Source: Pacificimonas aurantium
GTDB lineage: Bacteria > Pseudomonadota > Alphaproteobacteria > Sphingomonadales > Sphingomonadaceae
Direction: 5' to 3'
Length of the DNA: 64,000 nt
NCBI RefSeq assembly: GCF_020092905.1
Contig: NZ_JAGSGB010000001.1
Span: 992,001-1,056,000 of the forward strand
The stretch's first letter is position 1, and every line of letters begins with the position of its first letter. Below the pieces are notes generated by a model. The model made no database searches, had not been told where the DNA came from, and was given only the letters and a program-made list of their open reading frames with translations. This document shows, piece after piece, positions 54,984-62,780 of this stretch. The translations under genes and the position numbers were made by a program.

Positions 54984-55362
54984 CGATGGCCTTCCTCAGT
55001 TTCGCTTCCCAGTCCCCGGCGCGGTCGCCCGCATCGAGCCGCAGCGTCCCGAACATGCGCTCGGGGGTGCGGACGATCAAGACGGAGCCGTCCCGTACGA
55101 CCGCGGCGCCGGGCCCGGCGAGCCGCACGCTGAGATGGTCGCCATGCGGTTTCAGAAGCGCGATGCGGCCCCCGGCGTCGGCGACAAGCGCGCCGCCGGA
55201 CATTCCGCACAGAGCCTCCTCGCCGGAAAAGCCGGGCAGGTCGTGGTCCGCCCGTGCGATCGCCTCGCGCCGGTCGAGGGGTGGGCTGCCTTCGCGGAAG
55301 ACCAGCCAGACCAGCGCGACGATAAGGGCGATGCCGCCGACCGAGACCAGCTGCAGGAGCAT
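54970..55362 (-). CDS. Membrane-anchored protein of unknown function
   Basis: 130 aa. An N-terminal membrane anchor (LVSVGGIALIVALVWLVF) precedes a small beta-rich domain (GEEALCGMSGGALVADAGGRIALLKPHGDHLSVRLAG). No family recognised. It lies between the DUF442 phosphatase and the hydroxylase in one minus-strand run, so it may assist the latter. Confidence 0.7.
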   Translation of the reverse strand: MLLQLVSVGGIALIVALVWLVFREGSPPLDRREAIARADHDLPGFSGEEALCGMSGGALVADAGGRIALLKPHGDHLSVRLAGPGAAVVRDGSVLIVRTPERMFGTLRLDAGDRAGDWEAKLRKAIDGAA

Positions 55363-55374
55363 GGGGGGAGGGAG

Positions 55375-55797
55375 CTAGCCCGCCACCTGCCGCAGCGCCG
55401 GTTCGAGCGGGGCGAGGTCGTAGCCGGCCTGCGCGGCGAGAGAGACCAGCTCCGAGATGTCGCGGCCGCGGCGCGCCTCGGCGAAGGCCCAGAGCGTCGT
55501 CGAGCGTGTGCCGGACCGGCAGAAGAGAAGCGCGGGCCCGTTGCCCGCCAGCGCGTCAGCCATCTCGTCGAGCTGCGCGGCGGTGAGCGGATCGCGCCCG
55601 ACGGGCACGAAATGATAGGCGAGGCCCGCGTCGCGCGCGGCCCGCTCGATCTCCTCGCCGGCCGGCTGACCCGGCTCCTCGCCATCGGGGCGGTTGTTCA
55701 CGACCGTGCGGAATCCCGCGGCTCGCACGGCCTCCATCTCCTCCGGGAAGATCTGCGGCGCGGCGGAGGCGTTGAGGTCTAGCTTTCGTATCTCCAT
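55375..55797 (-). CDS. DUF442 / TIGR01244 phosphatase-like protein
   Basis: 140 aa with a Cys-phosphatase-type loop LFCRSGTRST (Cys93, Arg98), NNRPDGEEPGQP and AYHFVPVG. These match the beta-lactamase-hydrolase-like/TIGR01244 family, some members of which detoxify sulfide with a persulfide dioxygenase. ATG 55797. Divergent from the stressosome operon, sharing a 104-bp promoter region. Confidence 0.87.
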   Translation of the reverse strand: MEIRKLDLNASAAPQIFPEEMEAVRAAGFRTVVNNRPDGEEPGQPAGEEIERAARDAGLAYHFVPVGRDPLTAAQLDEMADALAGNGPALLFCRSGTRSTTLWAFAEARRGRDISELVSLAAQAGYDLAPLEPALRQVAG

Positions 55798-55848
55798 CCG
55801 GCATGCCAATAGAGAAGCCAATTCAGCGAGTCATTGCTGGAAATCGGG

Positions 55849-55873
55849 AGAACGTTTCGGGCGTTTTCGCGTT
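55849..55873 (+). promoter_or_regulatory. EcfG-like promoter of the stressosome operon (1 mismatch)
   Basis: AGAAC (55849-55853), 16-bp spacer, CGTT (55870-55873), 28 bp upstream of the rsbR ATG. One mismatch in GGAAC. It would make the stressosome part of the general stress regulon. Confidence 0.42.
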
Positions 55874-55901
55874 GGGGCGTAGAATAAAGGGAAGCGTACA
55901 T

Positions 55902-56792
55902 ATGGCTGAAACGACGCTGGCGAACGTCCTCGACGTGCTGAAGGCGGAGAGCAACGAGATCCTGACAGACTGGATCGAACAGGCCGGGGAAGACGGGGCG
56001 AAGCGCAGCGACCTGTTTTCCGAGCGCGAGGAACGCGATCAGGCCAAGAGCCTGCTGAACGCCTTTCGCAAGGGCGTGAAGGACGGCCTGAAGGATGGCG
56101 ACTTCGACCTGGCCGACGATCACTGGTCGGACCTGCGCGGTGTGCTGTCCGAGATCACGCATGAGCGCGTCGAACGGGGCGTCCGCCCCGAGGAAATGGC
56201 CGCCCTGATCCTTGCTCTGAAGAGCCCCATCATAGAGCGGATCAAGGAACGGCTCGCCGATAATCCCGACCAGCTGGTGCAGGAAATCCTCTTGCTGTCG
56301 CAAGCCATCGACCGGTTCGCGGTTTATACCAGCGAAGTCTTCATCGCCGAGCGCGAGGCCGTGATCGAACGCCAGCGCGAAGAGATGATGGAGCTGTCGA
56401 CCCCGGTCGTCGAGCTGTGGGACAAGGTGCTGACCCTGCCGCTGATCGGGACGCTCGATTCGCTGCGCGCGCAGGAAGTGATGGAAAGCCTGCTGGAAGC
56501 CATCGTCCAGTATCAGGCCGAAGTCTGCATCATCGACATTACCGGCGTGCGTACGGTCGATACGCAGGTGGCGCAGCACCTGCTGCGGACCGCAGCCGCC
56601 GTGCGCCTGATGGGCGCGCACTGTATCATCAGCGGCATCAGTCCGAAGATCGCGCAGACCATGGTACAGCTGGGCGTCGATGTCGGCGAGGTTAGCACGC
56701 GCTCCTCCATTCGCAGCGCGCTGACCGACGCCCTGACGCGCGTTGGCGTCGCCATCCTTCCTGTCGAGAAAGTAGAGCGGACGGACAAATAA
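55902..56792 (+). CDS. rsbR: Stressosome sensor protein RsbR
   Basis: 296 aa. The N-terminal helical sensor domain (about 10-165; ILTDWIEQAGEDG, ITHERVERGVRPEEMAAL) resembles the RsbRD_N type. The C-terminal STAS domain (about 170-290) shows PLIGTLDSLRAQEVMES, IDITGVRTVDTQVAQHLL and ISGISPKIAQTMVQLGVD. The site equal to Thr205 of B. subtilis RsbRA is Thr221; the Thr171 site is Ser187. With RsbS it should build the stressosome core that holds RsbT. ATG 55902 is chosen by homology and AGGGAAG. Its stop overlaps rsbS (TAATG). Confidence 0.93.
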   Translation: MAETTLANVLDVLKAESNEILTDWIEQAGEDGAKRSDLFSEREERDQAKSLLNAFRKGVKDGLKDGDFDLADDHWSDLRGVLSEITHERVERGVRPEEMAALILALKSPIIERIKERLADNPDQLVQEILLLSQAIDRFAVYTSEVFIAEREAVIERQREEMMELSTPVVELWDKVLTLPLIGTLDSLRAQEVMESLLEAIVQYQAEVCIIDITGVRTVDTQVAQHLLRTAAAVRLMGAHCIISGISPKIAQTMVQLGVDVGEVSTRSSIRSALTDALTRVGVAILPVEKVERTDK

Positions 56793-57151
56793 TGAAGTCG
56801 GCGGCGATCTATCCGGTCGAGGGCGTCCTCCTGGTGTCGATCCAGGACGACATCACGGACACCGATATTCTCGACCTGCAGGACGAACTCTCCACGAAGA
56901 TCAGCGAGATGGATGCCGAAGGCGTGGTCATCGACATTTCCGCGCTCGACATCGTCGACACGTTCGTCGGGCGGGTGCTGGCGCAGCTGACCGCGATCGC
57001 AAGGCTGCTCGATGCGGAGACGTTCGTCGTCGGCATGCGGCCCGCCGTGGCGATGACGCTGGTCGAGCTGGGCATGTACCTGCCCGAAAACCGCACGGCG
57101 CTGAACCTGACCCATGCCCTGTCGAAGATGCGGGACACGGCCTCTGAATGA
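56792..57151 (+). CDS. rsbS: Stressosome scaffold RsbS
   Basis: 119-aa single STAS domain. LLVSIQDDITDTDILDLQDEL, VVIDISALDIVDTFVGRVL and GMRPAVAMTLVELGMYLP match RsbS closely. The phosphoacceptor serine (Ser59 in B. subtilis, in DSF) is Thr57 here (DTF). In known systems its phosphorylation by RsbT releases RsbT. It overlaps rsbT by 4 nt (ATGA). Confidence 0.94.
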   Translation: MKSAAIYPVEGVLLVSIQDDITDTDILDLQDELSTKISEMDAEGVVIDISALDIVDTFVGRVLAQLTAIARLLDAETFVVGMRPAVAMTLVELGMYLPENRTALNLTHALSKMRDTASE

Positions 57152-57564
57152 AGTTCGATAAGGCGAAGCGCGCCGCTTCCCTCGATCTTGCCACCGATCG
57201 CGACGTCGCACGGGCCCGCACGGTTGTGGGCCGAATCATGAAGGAACAGGACGCGAAAGTTCTGATGCAGACCCGGTTCGTCACCGCCGTCAGCGAGATT
57301 GCGCGCAATGCGGTCCGCCATGGCGGCGGCGGCACGATGGAGGTCTACCTGCTGCCGGGAGGGCGCATCGGCGTGGAATGCCGTGACGAGGGTCCGGGGA
57401 TCGCCGACGTGGAAGCCGCGCTGACGGACGGCTTTTCAACCATAAACAGTATGGGACGCGGTCTGGGCGGAGCGAAGAGGCTGTCCGAACTGTTCATCAT
57501 AGAGACCATGCCCAACGAAGGAACCACCATCAGGATGACAAGCAGGCTGCGAGGCGGCCGGTGA
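57148..57564 (+). CDS. rsbT: Stressosome serine/threonine kinase RsbT
   Basis: 138-aa GHKL kinase. N-box EIARNAVRHGGGG (50-62), DEGPGI (80-85) and GRGLGGAKRL (103-112). It phosphorylates RsbS and RsbR, then leaves to act on a partner. In Bacillus the partner is RsbU, which is absent here. The stop overlaps the next gene (GTGA). Confidence 0.94.
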   Translation: MKFDKAKRAASLDLATDRDVARARTVVGRIMKEQDAKVLMQTRFVTAVSEIARNAVRHGGGGTMEVYLLPGGRIGVECRDEGPGIADVEAALTDGFSTINSMGRGLGGAKRLSELFIIETMPNEGTTIRMTSRLRGGR

Positions 57565-58565
57565 ACCGCTGGATTCGACTTATGGAACCGAGCGGCGTCG
57601 CCGAGGCACGCCGCCGCGCACGGCGCTATGCGTCGGGCCTGTCGATGTCGTCCACGCGCGTCGAACATGTCGCCATCGTGGCCACCGAAATCGCGCAGAA
57701 TGTGCTGCGCCATGGCGGTGGCGGACAGATCATGGTGGAAGCCTTCGGCCCCCCCGGCCTGGAAGTGCTGACCATCGTCGGCCTGGACGAAGGGAGCGGC
57801 ATCGAGCGGCTGGACCGCATGCTGAAGGACGGCGAGTCGACGAAGAATTCCAGCGGAACGGGCTTTGGCGCGATGCTGCGCCTCTCCGACCGGCTGGACA
57901 TCGATACGGAGCCGGGCAAGGGCACCTGCGTCGCCGCGGAGTTCAACACGCAGCCCGCCCCGGCCGGCTATGCCGCCGACCATGCTGGTTTTCGGCTGGC
58001 CTATCCGGGCGAGCGGCGGAGCGGCGACTGCGTGGCGGTTCGCCGCGCCGGTTCGCGCCTGATCTACATGCTGTCCGACGCGCTGGGGCATGGGCCGAAA
58101 GCAGCGGAGGTCGCCCAAGAGGCCGAGACCGCGTTCCGCGCCTCCGAAGGGTCGGACCCGGAATCGATCCTCGACCAGATGAACGATGCGCTTTCGGGTT
58201 CGCGCGGTGCGGTGGCCGCCATCCTGTCCGTCGATGTCGAGAGCCGCAGCCTGTCCTATGCCGCCGTCGGCAACATCACGACCCTGATGGTGCACGAGCG
58301 GAAGCTGAAACGCCTGCCGGTCCGCGACGGACTGCTCGGCGCCGGATCGCGCAAGCCCCATGTCGAAAGCTTCGAGGTGCCGGAGGACGCAATTTTCCTG
58401 ATGCACTCCGACGGCCTGTCGATGCTTCGCAGCCTGGACCCCTACAAGTCCCTGCTGCACCGCACTGCGCCGGTCCTTGCCGCCCGGCTGCTGGACGACC
58501 TGTTTCGCGGGCGGGACGATGCGAGCATCATCGCCGTTCGGATGAGCCAGGCGAAAGCCCTCTGA
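57561..58565 (+). CDS. RsbX-type SpoIIE phosphatase with N-terminal GHKL domain
   Basis: 334 aa. An RsbT-like GHKL domain (about 10-130; EIAQNVLRHGGGG, SSGTGFGAML) is fused to a PP2C/SpoIIE phosphatase (about 145-330) with metal aspartates in GDCVAV, LSDALGHG, MHSDGL and RDDASIIAV. In known stressosomes RsbX resets RsbS and RsbR. The added GHKL part may bind STAS proteins. Start GTG 57561. Confidence 0.9.
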   Translation: MNRWIRLMEPSGVAEARRRARRYASGLSMSSTRVEHVAIVATEIAQNVLRHGGGGQIMVEAFGPPGLEVLTIVGLDEGSGIERLDRMLKDGESTKNSSGTGFGAMLRLSDRLDIDTEPGKGTCVAAEFNTQPAPAGYAADHAGFRLAYPGERRSGDCVAVRRAGSRLIYMLSDALGHGPKAAEVAQEAETAFRASEGSDPESILDQMNDALSGSRGAVAAILSVDVESRSLSYAAVGNITTLMVHERKLKRLPVRDGLLGAGSRKPHVESFEVPEDAIFLMHSDGLSMLRSLDPYKSLLHRTAPVLAARLLDDLFRGRDDASIIAVRMSQAKAL

Positions 58566-58569
58566 CGCC

Positions 58570-59745
58570 ATGCAGATCACGACCGTCCGCATCGCCGCCG
58601 AGCCCGACATCGCCCGGGTACGCCAGGTCGGCGACCGGGTCTCGGAAAGTCTGGGCCTACCGCGCTTCGGCCGTACCCGCGCCGTCACCGCCTGCTTGGA
58701 ACTGGCACGCAATGCGCTGCAATATGCCGGCGGCGGGCGCGTCACCTTCCGCGCCTATCGCGACGGCGACCAGAGCCTTCTTGCCATCGCCGTATCCGAC
58801 CAGGGGCCGGGCATCGACAATGAGAAGGATATCATGCGCGGCCGCTCCACCTTCGGAAAGGACGAAGGGCTTGGTGCGGGCGGCCTAGGCCTCGGCCTGC
58901 GCGGCGTGCGGAGAATTGCCGACCGGTTCGATCTGAAGACCGGGTCGGAAGGGACGCACATCGAGATATCCTTCGAGATCCCGGTCAATCCGGCAACACT
59001 GCCCGACCGGGTGAAGCAGGCGGCGGACGAGTTGCTGACCATGGAGAAGACCGATCCGGTCGCCGAATTGTCGCGCCAGAATCGCCAGCTTGCCGAAGCG
59101 CTGGCCGAACGCGAACTGCTGATCAGTGAGGTTCACCACCGCACCGGCAACAACCTGGCGCTGATCCTGGGCTTCATCCAGCTGAGCCGCCGCAGCACGA
59201 ACAGCGACGAAACGCGGCAGATCCTGCTGGAGCTGGAAATGCGCGTGCATTCGGTGGCTAAAGTCCACCAGGAATTGCAGCGCGCCCAGCAGTCCGACCA
59301 AGTCGACCTGCTGCCCTTCCTGAAAAGCGTGTCGAACCACGCGGCGGAGGCATTTTCCTCGGACGATTGTCAGGTAAACGTGCATGTTGGCGGCGCCTCG
59401 GCGCTCGTGCGCAGCAGCGTCGCGATCGACCTGGGACTGATCGCCGGCGAGCTGATTACCAATTCATTCAAGCATGCCTTCACGGGCCGTAGCGAAGGCC
59501 GCATCGATGTGCGCTTCGAACATGACGACACCGTCGACGGGCCGGGAGCCTTCAGCCTGCACATCGGCGACGATGGGAAGGGGCTGGCCAAGGAGGAAAA
59601 GCGTCCAGAACGTCCCGAATCGCTCGGCTGGCGCATGATCCGGTCGATGGCACGGCGGCACGGCGGGACCATCGCGACGAGCAGCGAAACGGGGTTTCAG
59701 ACCGTTATCGAGTTCCCGCCCGAGCTGGTGCTGGAAAGCGACTAG
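58570..59745 (+). CDS. Stressosome-linked HisKA_2 histidine kinase with N-terminal RsbT-like domain
   Basis: 391 aa. Residues about 1-138: GHKL domain (LELARNALQYAGGG, SDQGPGID, GGLGLGLRGVRRIADRF). About 160-240: coiled coil and HisKA_2 dimerisation domain with EVHHRTGNNLALILGFIQL; the phospho-His is probably H190. About 250-385: HATPase (GELITNSFKHAF, IGDDGKGL, GWRMIRSMARRHGG). No membrane span, so cytosolic. It lies 4 nt after the phosphatase gene. No response regulator is adjacent. HisKA_2/HWE kinases commonly feed PhyR in alphaproteobacteria. Confidence 0.9.
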   Translation: MQITTVRIAAEPDIARVRQVGDRVSESLGLPRFGRTRAVTACLELARNALQYAGGGRVTFRAYRDGDQSLLAIAVSDQGPGIDNEKDIMRGRSTFGKDEGLGAGGLGLGLRGVRRIADRFDLKTGSEGTHIEISFEIPVNPATLPDRVKQAADELLTMEKTDPVAELSRQNRQLAEALAERELLISEVHHRTGNNLALILGFIQLSRRSTNSDETRQILLELEMRVHSVAKVHQELQRAQQSDQVDLLPFLKSVSNHAAEAFSSDDCQVNVHVGGASALVRSSVAIDLGLIAGELITNSFKHAFTGRSEGRIDVRFEHDDTVDGPGAFSLHIGDDGKGLAKEEKRPERPESLGWRMIRSMARRHGGTIATSSETGFQTVIEFPPELVLESD

Positions 59746-59790
59746 CCGTCGCACCGCTGGCGCAGGTCCGGTCTCCGCCTCACCGCGTTC

Positions 59791-62649
59791 CTAGCGGCCC
59801 GCCCCCACATAGACGAAAGGTGCCCAGAATGCAGGGTGCCGGTAACGCGCATCGTCGCCATCCATCAGGGAAAGCTGCGCCTCGCGCAGGCCAGAGGCGG
59901 GGTCGGCGCCGCGCTCGTAGCGGGCACGAACGGCCGGAACGGTAAGCCGGGCGGCCACATCGTCTGCGACTTCCCAGTGCGAGACGAGAAGATTGCGCGC
60001 TCCCGCATAGAGGAATGCGCTGGCCAGACCCGAAAGACCCGATGCGCCGGCATATTCCGGCCCGGCGGTGTTGCAGGCGGACAGAATGACCCAGTCGGCG
60101 TCGAGCCGCATGCCGGCAATTTCGCTGGCCAGCAGGAGGCCGTCGGACTGTTCGCCGGGCGTCAGGGCGAGGGCGGGTTCGGTAAGACCGGCAAGCTCGC
60201 CGTCGAGCAGGCCGTGGGTGGCGAAGGCAACGATGTCGGCCGGAACGGCCAGCGCCGCTGCCACATCTTCCTCCCGCGCATCCTGACCGACGAGCAGGAC
60301 GCGATCCTTCGCGTCGATCGCCTGGGCTATGGCATCGAGTTCCGCCTGCGCCTCCGGCAGGGCGGGAAGACCCGAAAGTCCGTCACCCGCCTCGAACGCC
60401 GACCTGAGAAGGGCGCTGTTCTGGCCGAGTTCAGGGGCACCTATGGCGATCACCCGCCGCGCCTGTCGCGAACCGGGCGGCGCGCCCTCCAGCAGGAGGC
60501 TGAGCGACGGAAGCGTGGCCAGCGCGTGGCGTCGAACCAGCCAGTCGGCCTCTTCCAGCCGCTGGGTTGTCGGCGCCGCGGCGAGAACTGCGAAGGGCAG
60601 GCGGCTGAGCGGGCCGCCCGCCATGACGAGAAGTTGCGTCCGCTCGCCGATGGCCTCGCGGATCTTTGCGGGGAACAGGGCCTGGTGAAGAGCGGATCCC
60701 GGGGCGAAGTCGAATGTGCCGGGATCATCCTGCGAAACGAGGAGGCCGCGCAGCCGTCCGGTGGAGCCGAGCGCGCCGCGAAGCTGGTCGGTGAGCATGG
60801 CCACCTCCCGTTCGGGAAGCGATGCGCGGTGAAGCGCGCTTCCGCCGGACGTCAGCGCCATGACCCCGAGCGTTTCGGGCCCGGGAACGGCGAGAAGGAC
60901 CGCCTCGTCGTCCGAAAGGCGCGAGCGGATTCGATCCAGCGTGACGGTCCAGGTCTCGGTCGCAAGAGTTTCGGCGGGACTGCCGGAGAGCGCCGCAAGC
61001 TGGGCGGAAATATCCTCGAGCCGCTCCGGGGGGGCGCCGTCTCCAACGGCGCGGAGATATTTTCGGGTCAGACGCTGGCGGGCCTGGATCCGGTCCTGCG
61101 CAGCGCGCAGCCGGGTGCCGTCCACGTCGTCCGCCTGACGAAGCCGGGCGCTTCGTACCGCCCGGTCCGCGCCGCCATCGAGGAGATGCTGCGCGGCGAG
61201 GAAGACCGCTTCTTCGCTCCCGGAGTCGAGCGCCGCTTCATAGGCCCATCCGCGCGCCTGCCTCAATTCGCGGAGGTCGGTCGCCGCAAGCGCGCCGCCC
61301 AGCGCCTGAATCGCCGCGGCCTCTTCCAGGCGGACGGCGCTCGCCAGGGCATAGGCCTCGTCGGCAACGCCCGCCCGGGCAGCCAGCAGACCCAGCCTGA
61401 CTTCACCGGCAAGGCGGGCGAGGCTGTCGGCGGGGAAGACGCCGCGGCGCGCGGCCTGCACGTCGAAATAGGTGCGGTAGGCCTCTGCTGCGCGGCCCTG
61501 GCGTGCCAGGATCGCCGCCACCAGTTCGCCGCTTCCCAGCCGGTCGCGGTGACCCGGCTCGTTTACCGACCGATGCGCCGTGTACACCGCCTCGGCCTCC
61601 GTCAGCGCTGCCGGGAGGTCGCCGGCGGCAAAAAGGGCCTCTGCCCGCGCGCGGCGAGCGAGGAGCGAAATGTCCGCCTCCGGTCCGAGGGTTTCGGCGA
61701 TGATGCCGTAAGTGCCGGTCGACAGGCCGAGCGCTTCTTCGGGCTTCCCCTTCGCCGTCAGGATTCTCGCCAGCGCGGCCTTGTAGCCTGCGGTCTGGAA
61801 ATGATCGGGTCCAAAGGCTGCCGAGGCGATCTCCACCGCGCGCCGCCCTGCCATTTCAGCTTCGCCGAGCTGGCCTCTCTCCGCCGCCATCTGCGCGAAC
61901 GTGTTGTAGATGGCTCCCACATAGCCATGCCCCTCGGGGAGGATGGCGGACACTTTCTCGAGGTTCAGCCGCGCCTGCGCGAACGCCTCCTCCATACGGC
62001 CCGCGCGGGACAGGTAGACGGGGACGTTTGCGTACCACACGGCGGCGTTGGGTACGGTTCCCTCCAGCCGGTCGGCGACCTGCGCGCTTTCGAGGATCAG
62101 GTCTACCGCACGGTCGTAATTGCCGGTCTCGTTCTCGGCATTGGCCACATTGTTGAGCGCGGCGGCCATTTCCTTGATGACGATCCGCTCGTCCGGGCTG
62201 TCCGCATATTGGCGGCGGCGCTGGTCGAGCACGCGATATGCCATGTCGCGCGCCGCCTCGTTGCGCCCGGTCTTCATGTACATGACGACCAGCGCGTTCT
62301 GGCTGTCGACGACGTCGCCTTCATAGGCGGCGCCGCCGGCGGCTATCAGCGGGAGAAGCCGCTCGAGCCGTGCGATCGCGCCGGCCACGTCACCGTCGAA
62401 ATAGTCGGCAAGGCTGAGTTCGCTCTCCAGCGAGGCGACGACGGGATGGTCGGCGGGGTAAAGCGTTTTCGCATAGTCGATCGCGCGCTGCCATCCGGCG
62501 CGGTTCTCTTCGGTGGCCGCGGCGACATCGATTTCGTCGGCGGCCTTTCGCAGCTCTTCGAGGCGAGCGCGTTCGGCTTCAGTCGGCTCGGCGGCGGCGG
62601 GCGCGGCCAGCGAAAGTCCGGCTGCAAGTACCAGAAAGATGAAACGCAT
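59791..62649 (-). CDS. CHAT-domain (caspase-like) protein with TPR repeats
   Basis: 952 aa. Signal peptide (FLVLAAGLSLAAPAAA). A long helical TPR-like region (about 25-560) has LNNVANAENETGNYDRAV and IYNTFAQMAAERGQLGEAE repeats. A C-terminal CHAT peptidase domain (about 650-950) holds His812 (AFATHG) and Cys859 (ILSACNTAG). Because it is exported, the protease would act in the periplasm or outside. ATG 62649 with GGGGGAG upstream; longer starts at 62676 and 62763 are possible. It converges with the stressosome operon. Confidence 0.88.
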   Translation of the reverse strand: MRFIFLVLAAGLSLAAPAAAEPTEAERARLEELRKAADEIDVAAATEENRAGWQRAIDYAKTLYPADHPVVASLESELSLADYFDGDVAGAIARLERLLPLIAAGGAAYEGDVVDSQNALVVMYMKTGRNEAARDMAYRVLDQRRRQYADSPDERIVIKEMAAALNNVANAENETGNYDRAVDLILESAQVADRLEGTVPNAAVWYANVPVYLSRAGRMEEAFAQARLNLEKVSAILPEGHGYVGAIYNTFAQMAAERGQLGEAEMAGRRAVEIASAAFGPDHFQTAGYKAALARILTAKGKPEEALGLSTGTYGIIAETLGPEADISLLARRARAEALFAAGDLPAALTEAEAVYTAHRSVNEPGHRDRLGSGELVAAILARQGRAAEAYRTYFDVQAARRGVFPADSLARLAGEVRLGLLAARAGVADEAYALASAVRLEEAAAIQALGGALAATDLRELRQARGWAYEAALDSGSEEAVFLAAQHLLDGGADRAVRSARLRQADDVDGTRLRAAQDRIQARQRLTRKYLRAVGDGAPPERLEDISAQLAALSGSPAETLATETWTVTLDRIRSRLSDDEAVLLAVPGPETLGVMALTSGGSALHRASLPEREVAMLTDQLRGALGSTGRLRGLLVSQDDPGTFDFAPGSALHQALFPAKIREAIGERTQLLVMAGGPLSRLPFAVLAAAPTTQRLEEADWLVRRHALATLPSLSLLLEGAPPGSRQARRVIAIGAPELGQNSALLRSAFEAGDGLSGLPALPEAQAELDAIAQAIDAKDRVLLVGQDAREEDVAAALAVPADIVAFATHGLLDGELAGLTEPALALTPGEQSDGLLLASEIAGMRLDADWVILSACNTAGPEYAGASGLSGLASAFLYAGARNLLVSHWEVADDVAARLTVPAVRARYERGADPASGLREAQLSLMDGDDARYRHPAFWAPFVYVGAGR

Positions 62650-62780
62650 GACCGCTGCTCCCCCGAAACGATTCATGAAGGCGAACCGTGTCGCGGGAGG
62701 CGGGCAATGTCCATATCCCAGAAGAAGGGGGGCGGCGGACGAACCGCGGACCCCCTTCACCAATCATCACATGGTCCCGC

